A DNA stretch of 6,497 nucleotides, from the NCBI GenBank assembly GCA_013361075.1, contig JABWAJ010000331.1, forward strand, positions 1 through 6,497, given 5' to 3'. Position numbers and translations under genes: made by a program. Source of the DNA: Saprospiraceae bacterium. Its GTDB lineage: Bacteria > Bacteroidota > Bacteroidia > Chitinophagales > Saprospiraceae. This document shows positions 1 through 5,647 of the stretch, piece by piece; the stretch's first letter is position 1; each line of letters opens with the position of its first letter. The notes beneath the pieces were generated by a model that had not been told where the DNA came from, made no database searches, and saw only the letters and a list, made by a program, of their open reading frames with translations.

Positions 1-524
1 GCCAACAAGGATTGTGCTTTGTTGCTGCCCGTTCCGGCGCAAACTATTGATTGACCGGATTGAAGCCAGGGTTCAAAAAGCCCCGGATGCAGAATGCAGG
101 CTTCCGGCTCGCGAAGGGGTTGGTTTTTTCGATCGAATACCTGCCAGTAAACCTCCATGCGACGGGCATCAATCATCGGCACGCAAATGTCCGCGGCGGG
201 GAGGTCTGCCAAAGCAGCCCAGGCAATGGCATCCAGGGTACCAATGGCAATCAGGGGTTTGTCCAATGCATAACAAATGCCTTTTGCAGTAGCCAATCCA
301 ATGCGCAGTGAGGTATAGGAACCAGGGCCGTCGCTTACTGCCACGGCATCAAGGGCAGTCATGGGCAATCCCGTTTCTTCAAAGCACGAAGAGATCATCA
401 GCGTAATCCGCGCTGCATGATCCTGGGTAGGAGCATCCTCGCGCAGGGCCAGCACCCCTCCGTTTTGGCTCAGGCACACCGAACACACATCGGTTGCAGT
501 TTCTATATTCAGGATTAATGGCAT
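1..524 (-). CDS. tsaB: TsaB, tRNA threonylcarbamoyladenosine (t6A) biosynthesis protein (3' end cut by window edge)
   Basis: TsaB is the inactive paralogue of TsaD. In the cytoplasm it forms a complex with TsaD and TsaE that moves threonylcarbamoyl from TC-AMP to A37 of ANN-decoding tRNAs. I translated the minus strand from the ATG at 522-524: 174 codons are open to the window edge, so about 50-60 C-terminal residues are missing compared with a family length of roughly 220-230. Visible family signatures are the N-terminal ILNIETATDVCSVCL strand-loop (residues 4-18), DGPGSYTSLRIGLATAKG (65-82) and MIDARRMEVYW (117-127), all typical of TsaB in its ASKHA-fold N-terminal half. No TsaD-type HxxxH metal motif is seen, as expected for TsaB. 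No clear Shine-Dalgarno precedes the start, which is normal for Bacteroidota. It lies 14 bp downstream of the DUF6503 lipoprotein gene and is probably cotranscribed with it. Confidence 0.93.
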   Translation of the reverse strand, partial: MPLILNIETATDVCSVCLSQNGGVLALREDAPTQDHAARITLMISSCFEETGLPMTALDAVAVSDGPGSYTSLRIGLATAKGICYALDKPLIAIGTLDAIAWAALADLPAADICVPMIDARRMEVYWQVFDRKNQPLREPEACILHPGLFEPWLQSGQSIVCAGTGSNKAQSLL

Positions 525-538
525 AATCAGCGGTAAGA

Positions 539-1342
539 TTACTGCAACAAGTGCACTTTCACATTATTCAATTCCACCAGGGAGAGTTGCTCCAACCCAT
601 CCGTTTCAAACACGCGATCCAGCGTGACAACGCGGGGTAAAGCATTGCCTTTGGGCTTAAAATTGCGGTAATCAGCAAACCGGATGCCATTGATTACACG
701 GACATTAAAGGCTTCCCGGAAGCGAACCCCCGACGCATCCGGGCCTTCGCCATCCTGATAAGAATAGGCTAAATAATCCATGGTGAAATGCTCGCGGTGA
801 ATCCAGTAAACGTATTCGTCCTGAAAATCTTTGCCGCCTCCCGACTCGTCAAAGCGAACCCCCAGTTTATAATAGGCCTCTCCTTTAATGGTGCTATTCT
901 CCAGGAGCGTCTTTTTCACAGCTCTGTCTTTCAAAAAATAAGGCAGCAAGGCGAAATAAACGACACTGTTCACCGATTCTCCGAGGGATAAACTATCCTT
1001 CTCAGAAATTGCCATACGCTGGCCGTTGCGTTCCCGGTAAAAGCCTGTATGCGTAAGCACATCGTGCAGGGCATTTCCGGCGCTATCGGTATGACTGCGT
1101 TCGTAACTAAACGCCCCGCCTTTCCGGGTTACCTTAAAATGGTAGTTCCGAAAATCAAACTCCGTGATGCTGTTGCTCAACGCTGCACTGGCGTGTGCTT
1201 CAAAAGTTTTTTCGACGACCCAGGCCGCCGAATCCTGCACGGGCTCCTGCGTGGTGGCAGAGGACTGCGTTTTTTGATCTTTTTTGCAGGCACCAACGCC
1301 AAGCAGCACAAAAAGTGCGAAAAGCCATTTAATCCCTTGCAT
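539..1342 (-). CDS. DUF6503 family lipoprotein
   Basis: The 267-residue product begins with a lipoprotein signal: Lys5, a hydrophobic stretch at about 6-15, and a lipobox VGAC with the acylated cysteine at residue 19. It should therefore sit in the inner or outer membrane facing the periplasm. A low-complexity stretch rich in Lys, Gln, Ser and Thr follows the cysteine (20-38), then one folded domain to the end. The domain resembles DUF6503, a Bacteroidota family of secreted proteins with a lipoprotein-carrier-like look. Matching segments are NSVVYFALLPYFLKD, the glycine-rich FDESGGGKDFQDEYVYWIHR, MDYLAYSY, and the late VRFREAFN...INGIRFADYRNFK block. The family has no established biochemical function, and I do not assign one. 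The gene is 66 bp downstream of recR and 14 bp upstream of tsaB. The family call rests on remembered sequence patterns, not on a search. Confidence 0.85.
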   Translation of the reverse strand: MQGIKWLFALFVLLGVGACKKDQKTQSSATTQEPVQDSAAWVVEKTFEAHASAALSNSITEFDFRNYHFKVTRKGGAFSYERSHTDSAGNALHDVLTHTGFYRERNGQRMAISEKDSLSLGESVNSVVYFALLPYFLKDRAVKKTLLENSTIKGEAYYKLGVRFDESGGGKDFQDEYVYWIHREHFTMDYLAYSYQDGEGPDASGVRFREAFNVRVINGIRFADYRNFKPKGNALPRVVTLDRVFETDGLEQLSLVELNNVKVHLLQ

Positions 1343-1408
1343 CTTATGGTATTTTTAAGAACGGGAAAGGGTATATTTTTCCGGTCACATCACGGCATTC
1401 CTATCCCC

Positions 1409-2023
1409 CTACTCTTCCTGCATCCGGTATGGTGCCCGGGCAGCAATGGAGCGTCCCAGCGTCAACTCGTCGGCATATTCCAGTTCGCCGCCAAAAGCCA
1501 CTCCCCGGGCAATGGCGCTGATTTGGACATTCAAATCCTGGAGTTTTTTGGAAATGTAATATATCGTGGTATCTCCTTCGATGGTCGGGCTGATGGCCAT
1601 GACCACTTCGCGCACTTCGGGATCACGGGCCCTTACCAGCAGCGAATCAATGTTCAGTTCTCCGGGGCCCACGCCTTCGATCGGCGAAATAATGCCGCCA
1701 AGCACGTGATACAACCCCCGGTATTGGCCGGTAGCTTCAATAGCAAGGATATCGCGAATGCTTTCCACCACGCAAATTACAGATCGTTCGCGACGGGGAT
1801 TGGTACAAACCGAGCAAATTTCGTCGTCAGAAATGTTGTGACAGACCTTACAGGTTTTGATGTTGCGGCGCATACCCAGGATGGCTTCTACAAACTGTTC
1901 GCTGTTTTCCAAAGGGTGCTTCACTAAGTGCAGGACCAGGCGCAGTGCAGTTTTACGCCCGATGCCGGGTAAAGAAGCGAAGGCATTTACAGCCTCTTCG
2001 ATGCGTTTGGATGAAAAATTCAT
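1409..2023 (-). CDS. recR: RecR, recombination mediator protein
   Basis: RecR works with RecO (and RecF) to load RecA onto SSB-coated single-stranded DNA at gaps and stalled forks. The 204-residue protein has the usual family length and all family parts in order. A helix-hairpin-helix with LPGIGRKTALR lies at 18-28. A four-cysteine zinc site follows (C58-x2-C61-x8-C70-x2-C73). A Toprim domain starts at VICVVES (82-88) and continues through YHVLGGIISPIEGVGP (105-120). A C-terminal segment contains GVAFGGELEYADELTLGRSIAAR. All expected zinc ligands and the Toprim acidic residue E87 are present, so it looks functional. The ATG start gives the MNFSSKRIEEAVNAFASLPGIG beginning typical of the family. 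Gaps are 95 bp to the upstream transferase gene and 66 bp to the downstream lipoprotein gene. I found no convincing promoter in the upstream gap. Confidence 0.97.
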   Translation of the reverse strand: MNFSSKRIEEAVNAFASLPGIGRKTALRLVLHLVKHPLENSEQFVEAILGMRRNIKTCKVCHNISDDEICSVCTNPRRERSVICVVESIRDILAIEATGQYRGLYHVLGGIISPIEGVGPGELNIDSLLVRARDPEVREVVMAISPTIEGDTTIYYISKKLQDLNVQISAIARGVAFGGELEYADELTLGRSIAARAPYRMQEE

Positions 2024-2118
2024 AGCGCCTGATTCGTTACTTGTTATGGGTTAATGGTCTGTTTTAATTCCACCTTTTGGGTTGAGAAAAAAGCAAAACT
2101 TGATTGTGCCCCCTGCAC

Positions 2119-3207
2119 TTAAGCTCCCCTTTCGGTCCCCGGCAGGCCTTGATTGGCGTACGCACGGGCCACTTCTCCTAATTCCGCAGCATCATTGGTG
2201 GTGCAGAGTACTGCGTCGACCGATGCCAATTCAAGAAAAAACAAATTTTTATCAAAAGAAGCGGCATACGCAGCATTCATCGAAAGAAACATGTCCTCAT
2301 AAGTGGCGCATTTCAGCAATTGCCAGGCGTCTTCCCGCACATTGAACACGGCAATAAGGAACGTTTTTGCACCTTCCTGTGGATAACACCACAACAAAAC
2401 AGGATAATCCAGATAAGGTGCAGAAAAAAAACTGAACAAATTCGCTTCAAAAAAAGGATAATGCAGGAATCGGCAGGGGATTTGCATTTGTTTCCATGCA
2501 GATTCCAGTATTTGAAGCCGCCCCTGCATTTTGGGCAGGGGGATGTTTTCGGCTTTCAACTGCGGCAGCGGCAGCCAGCCATCCGAGTGCAGGTCGTAAT
2601 ACTCTACGGGGCCGATGCGCTTTTTGTATTCGAAGCGCTCATATCCAGGCACTACATACCCCGGATAATAATACTGCATCCCCTGATTGATGCACCACTT
2701 GATTTCGAGCAGCATGGTATAAAACCCCAGGCTATACCCGCGGTATTCTGACGAATAAACACCCTGAATGCTTGCCGCGCTGTTTTGTCCGATGTCAAAA
2801 AAGCTGAATGCCACCAATTTATCGCCCTGGTACAACCTTACCTCACAGGTACTGTATACATTGGTTTCTTCTTCGTCCAGCAACGCTTCTTTAAGCGTGT
2901 AGGACAATACCCCGGGGAAAGTACTCCGGTATTCCTGGTAAAGCGCTTCTTTTTCTTCGTCTAAACGCATGGGGCCGTATTCACACCGGAAAAGGGCCTC
3001 GTTCCGGCGGATGAGTTTGCGCAGGCGTTTGCTGAAAGCGTAGTTGTGCAGCGGAAGCCGGATCCAGATTGCCGAATAAAACCGGCGGTCGAAGCTTAAA
3101 AAATGAGTCGTAAAAATAGATTGCCCCATGCGATACCATCCCTTTTCAAGATACGTATCCAACGATTCAGCCGCGATCCTGTCGGGGTAATATTTATCTG
3201 TAAACAT
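2119..3207 (-). CDS. Ate/Bpt-like aminoacyl-tRNA-protein transferase (Bacteroidota type)
   Basis: This family moves an amino acid (Arg or Leu) from aminoacyl-tRNA onto a protein N-terminus, marking it for N-degron proteolysis. From the ATG at 3205-3207 the product has 362 residues. GWYRMGQSIF (23-32) resembles the 'GWRRSG' element of the ATE N-terminal region. SFFDIGQNSAASIQGVY (135-151), SLGFYTMLLEIKW (159-171) and YYYPGYVVPGYERFEYKKRIG (179-199) match the GNAT-like C-terminal transferase domain. Classical Ate1/Bpt proteins carry cysteine pairs near the N-terminus, but here the first cysteine is residue 75 and no CxxC is present. Roughly 155 residues after about 207 extend beyond the usual bacterial Bpt length and are unrecognised. 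An in-frame ATG 30 bp upstream (3237) would add ten residues (MFASLTTICC). I prefer 3207 because the promoter candidate at 3247-3276 would leave almost no leader before 3237. Family membership is fairly sure; the transferred amino acid and activity are not. Confidence 0.8.
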   Translation of the reverse strand: MFTDKYYPDRIAAESLDTYLEKGWYRMGQSIFTTHFLSFDRRFYSAIWIRLPLHNYAFSKRLRKLIRRNEALFRCEYGPMRLDEEKEALYQEYRSTFPGVLSYTLKEALLDEEETNVYSTCEVRLYQGDKLVAFSFFDIGQNSAASIQGVYSSEYRGYSLGFYTMLLEIKWCINQGMQYYYPGYVVPGYERFEYKKRIGPVEYYDLHSDGWLPLPQLKAENIPLPKMQGRLQILESAWKQMQIPCRFLHYPFFEANLFSFFSAPYLDYPVLLWCYPQEGAKTFLIAVFNVREDAWQLLKCATYEDMFLSMNAAYAASFDKNLFFLELASVDAVLCTTNDAAELGEVARAYANQGLPGTERGA

Positions 3208-3246
3208 GCAGCAAATGGTTGTCAGGGAGGCAAACATCCCAAGCGG

Positions 3247-3276
3247 CTAAGATACGCCGAGCTACGGATATACAAA
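3247..3276 (-). promoter_or_regulatory. Candidate Bacteroidota-type promoter for the leftward transferase gene
   Basis: On the minus strand a TTTG (3273-3276) is followed after 18 nt by TATCTTAG (3247-3254). This matches the Bacteroidota -33 TTTG and -7 TAnnTTTG elements with one mismatch in the -7 box. A start site about 7 nt further would fall near 3240, leaving a leader of about 33 nt before the ATG at 3207 but only about 3 nt before the alternative ATG at 3237. This is a pattern match only. Confidence 0.4.
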
Positions 3277-3335
3277 ATGAAGAAAGCGACTAAGGTTTAA
3301 AAAACAAACATTCCTGTCTGAAAAAGTCGGACACC

Positions 3336-3347
3336 CCGGGTACCCGG
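3336..3347. repeat. Perfect 12-bp palindrome CCGGGTACCCGG
   Basis: The 12 bases read identically on both strands. The half-site CCGGGTAC occurs again at 3415-3422, in the inverted sense relative to GTACCCGG at 3340-3347. The palindrome lies between the divergent genes, about 85 bp upstream of the leftward promoter candidate and about 240 bp upstream of the sigma factor start. It could be an operator for a dimeric regulator or a chance palindrome; the sequence does not decide. Confidence 0.4.
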
Positions 3348-3584
3348 ATAAAAGACTGGCCATTGATTCCCCTGCCAAATGCCTGATTATGAAATAAAAA
3401 TCCTATTTTTAAAACCGGGTACAAACGCCCTGTCTTGCAGCGGTTTCCCGGAGCAATGCCGGGGCGCCTGGCGGCATTTAAATCAGGTTGGAGCCATGTA
3501 CACAACGAAAAGCAGCTACACAGGCAGGATTATTTTCGCGGGGCAGGCAACCCTTTTGCGCTGCTTTGCGAATACCCATATAAC

Positions 3585-4139
3585 ATGAGCGCAGGAGAAA
3601 GCCGACTTGCTGCAATAATTGAGGCTTGCCGCCGCCAGGATCGGGCCAGCCAGAAAGAACTGTACCAGCTGTTTTACAGCTTTACATTGGCCATTGCTAT
3701 GCGGTATACCGCCTCAACTGATGAAGGGCGTGAAATAGTAAACGACGTATTCTACCGGGTTTTTACCAAAATAGACCATTACAATCCGGAATTGCCTTTT
3801 AAGGCCTGGCTCCATAAAGTAACCGTTCACACTGCCATTGACTATTACCGCAAATATCACCACAATACCACACAAACTTCGGAGCTCGCTGATGCAATGG
3901 CTGTGGAGGTGGAAAATGCCGTATTCAGTCGCCTTTCAGCGGATGAATTGCGGGCCCTGGTGCAGCAATTGCCTCCGGCTTATCGCATGGCGATCAACCT
4001 GTACGCCATCGAGGGCTATAACCACCAGGAAATTGCCGGTATGATGGGCATTACAGAAGGTACTTCTAAATCGAATTTATTTAAAGCAAGGGCCAGGCTC
4101 AAACAATTGATGCTTTCACAGGAAGTGATCTCAAAATGA
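3585..4139 (+). CDS. ECF-type RNA polymerase sigma factor (sigma-70 family), Das-like partner of the downstream anti-sigma barrel protein
   Basis: The 184-residue product has the two-domain ECF layout. Region 2 spans about 20-90, including the -10-recognition and core-binding part EGREIVNDVFYRVFTKI (47-63) and FKAWLHKVTVHTAIDYYRK (72-90). Region 4 spans about 118-177, with LPPAYRMAINLYAIEGYNHQEIAG and the helix-turn-helix ending in TSKSNLFKARARLKQLM. A polar linker (91-117) joins them. It should direct RNA polymerase to a small set of promoters when released from an anti-sigma factor. I start at the ATG at 3585 (MSAGESRLAAIIEACRRQD) because an ECF protein normally begins about there. The frame stays open to an ATG at 3435, but those 50 residues look like nothing in the family. 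The next gene begins 57 bp after the stop and encodes a protein with the architecture of a membrane-spanning anti-sigma factor, so this is its likely partner. The regulon is unknown. Confidence 0.93.
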   Translation: MSAGESRLAAIIEACRRQDRASQKELYQLFYSFTLAIAMRYTASTDEGREIVNDVFYRVFTKIDHYNPELPFKAWLHKVTVHTAIDYYRKYHHNTTQTSELADAMAVEVENAVFSRLSADELRALVQQLPPAYRMAINLYAIEGYNHQEIAGMMGITEGTSKSNLFKARARLKQLMLSQEVISK

Positions 4140-4165
4140 GGATCTTTCCAAACAAACTGTACCAT

Positions 4166-4182
4166 TTTCAGGCAATCTGAAA
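4166..4182. repeat. Short inverted repeat TTTCAG-N5-CTGAAA between sigma factor and anti-sigma genes
   Basis: Perfect 6-bp arms with a 5-nt spacer lie in the 57-bp gap, ending 14 bp before the ATG at 4197. As RNA it would form a weak A/U-rich hairpin near the ribosome-binding area of the barrel gene. As DNA it could be a binding site. It has no T-tract, so it is not a terminator. The significance is unproven for so short a repeat. Confidence 0.3.
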
Positions 4183-4196
4183 GAAAAATATCGCGT

Positions 4197-5573
4197 ATGG
4201 ACGAGAAGGACTTTGACAAATTATTTTCCGAAAAAATGAAAACAGCCGGGGCGCCGGATTTCAGCGATGCCGACTGGCAGCCGCTTTCACAACGGCTCGA
4301 CAGTTGGCAACGCCGCAGATGGGGCCTCCTTCCCCTGTGGTGGCTGGGCGCCCTGTCGGGTTTGCTGCTGTTTTCCAACGCGTTTTGGTGGTTTACCTGG
4401 CGGGAATCGAATGATCACCTGGCCAGCTTGCTGCAACAAACGCTGGAGACACGCGAACAAGCGTCCATTTCTTCTTCTGATACCCTTTACCGCACAGTGG
4501 TTGTACATCACTACGACACCATCTACCGAACCCTTGTGCTTCGACCTGAACTGGCAGCAGGGCTCTCAGCGACTGGTGATGGCCTGGCCACTGAAAGTCA
4601 ACAAACGCAGCCTGAACTGATTGCCGGTTCGGAGTTCCCTGAAAAAGCTGCCGGCACAGGAAAAATGTCTACCCCGCCGAACGCCTCCAACCTGCAGGCT
4701 TCTGCTTTAGCTGACAAGACAACGGCCTTGTCTGACCAGCATTCCGGGATCAATAATGCCCAAAATGCCGTTGCCGGGGGGATTGAAGGCGCTAGAGAAG
4801 CAATTTCTGCAGAGGAAATTGCACGCATGCAGGAACCGGTTGCCGAGGTATCGCCGTTGCCACTGAAGCACTTCGGGGAAATTAAGCGCCACCGGCGGGT
4901 TCCCATTCCACTGCCGCCACTGGCCGACTGGGAAACGGCAAAACCCAAAGAGAAAAAGCCCTTCCCGCTGACCCCAAAATCCCTTCGCCTCGGTGCCGGA
5001 GGTGGGTGGGCTTTGCCCGGCGCAGCAGTTATTGCTTCCAAAAGTGGTACGGCTATCGGCCTGAAAGGAGAAATTGGTTTCTCTGACCAGCTTTCCTTAA
5101 CTCTTGAAGGCACGTTCAACAAGCTGAAATTCCAGGGCTATGTCTACGATGGAAGCATAGGCTTGCCTGCCCCCAACCCGCCGGGCGACAACTACAATTT
5201 TAAATATTTTGAAACGCACAATGCACCAAAACCTATGTTCCAACTGACTGCGGCCATGCGCTACCAGTTCAGTACAGCCCAAAAACTAAGTCCGTTTTTT
5301 GGGGTGGGGTTTGCAACACAGTGGCATCCCGAATACGAACTCGAATACGAATACACCTACCAACCCAATGGTTCAGAATTCAGTGAAAATGTAGAAGTTG
5401 AAGATTTGGAAAAACCCTTATCGTTCCTGCATTTTGAATTTGGATTGTCCTACAAAATTGCGAAGAGTTGGGGACTTCAGGCAAGCGGTTTTTATGATAC
5501 AGAAGCGTCCCGAAGCCAGATTGGGATTCCACGTTTGTATGGGCTGAAAACCTTTTTGCTGTATGAATTCTAA
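4197..5573 (+). CDS. Dma-like dual-membrane-spanning anti-sigma factor: cytoplasmic head, one TM helix, periplasmic linker, outer-membrane beta-barrel
   Basis: The 458 residues fall into four parts. Residues 1-41 are a polar, probably cytoplasmic head (FDKLFSEKMK, then W27, ending in R39-R41). Residues 43-66 are a hydrophobic, Trp-rich transmembrane helix preceded by RRR, which predicts N-in topology. Residues 67-261 are a low-complexity periplasmic linker rich in Ala, Gly, Pro and Ser. It opens with a helix (72-89) and a two-copy repeat (95-118), and ends in a Pro/Lys-rich stretch (235-260). Residues 262-458 have alternating beta-strand character, such as LRLGAGGGW and LSFLHFEFGLSYKI. They end in LYGLKTFLLYEF with the terminal Phe expected for BAM-inserted barrels; the size suits about eight strands. 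No zinc anti-sigma HxxxCxxC motif is present. Dma1 of Bacteroides thetaiotaomicron has this layout and binds its sigma factor through its N-terminus. The sigma factor gene 57 bp upstream supports the same role here. What the barrel senses is unknown. Confidence 0.82.
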   Translation: MDEKDFDKLFSEKMKTAGAPDFSDADWQPLSQRLDSWQRRRWGLLPLWWLGALSGLLLFSNAFWWFTWRESNDHLASLLQQTLETREQASISSSDTLYRTVVVHHYDTIYRTLVLRPELAAGLSATGDGLATESQQTQPELIAGSEFPEKAAGTGKMSTPPNASNLQASALADKTTALSDQHSGINNAQNAVAGGIEGAREAISAEEIARMQEPVAEVSPLPLKHFGEIKRHRRVPIPLPPLADWETAKPKEKKPFPLTPKSLRLGAGGGWALPGAAVIASKSGTAIGLKGEIGFSDQLSLTLEGTFNKLKFQGYVYDGSIGLPAPNPPGDNYNFKYFETHNAPKPMFQLTAAMRYQFSTAQKLSPFFGVGFATQWHPEYELEYEYTYQPNGSEFSENVEVEDLEKPLSFLHFEFGLSYKIAKSWGLQASGFYDTEASRSQIGIPRLYGLKTFLLYEF

Positions 5574-5647
5574 AACTGACAGGAAGAAAAAAATAAATCC
5601 ATCACAAGGCAACCCTTTTCCCGCTTCCCCCGAATTAGGGAGTAGTA

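Larger units (their letters stand above)
3208..3584. other. Divergent intergenic region between the transferase gene and the sigma factor gene
   Basis: About 377 bp hold no gene I can support. Short open frames here do not resemble any known protein, including the 50-codon upstream extension of the sigma factor frame beginning at 3435. The left part holds the minus-strand promoter candidate (3247-3276). The middle holds a perfect palindrome (3336-3347), and half of it recurs as CCGGGTAC at 3415-3422. On the plus strand, TATTTTCG (3531-3538) and TATTTTTA (3404-3411) each match the TAnnTTTG -7 box with one mismatch. Neither has a TTTG at the right distance upstream, so both are weak candidates for the sigma factor promoter. 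An alternative sigma factor that transcribes its own gene would use an unknown consensus. No tRNA, small RNA or terminator was recognised. Confidence 0.6.

Noticed and set aside
1049..1927. Long plus-strand open frame of 292 codons antisense to recR and the DUF6503 gene
   Set aside because: It overlaps two well-supported minus-strand genes, and its translation has no recognisable domain. A long antisense frame is common at this GC content.
2080..2118. Possible terminator after the transferase gene: GTGC-AGGGG-GCAC followed by a T-rich run on the minus strand
   Set aside because: The stem is only 4 bp and the T-run starts more than 10 nt after it, which is too weak to call a terminator.
3404..3411. 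TATTTTTA as a -7 promoter box for the sigma factor gene
   Set aside because: It differs from TAnnTTTG at the last base, has no TTTG at about 19 nt upstream, and would leave a leader of about 170 nt.
3301..3584. Possible tRNA or small structured RNA in the divergent gap
   Set aside because: No GGTTCRANYC-type T-arm or cloverleaf pairing and no known RNA family pattern could be found by eye.
4598..5122. Minus-strand frame of 174 codons inside the barrel protein gene
   Set aside because: It lies wholly within the 458-residue plus-strand gene, over its Ala/Pro-rich linker, where biased codons tend to open the opposite strand. There is no protein-like pattern.
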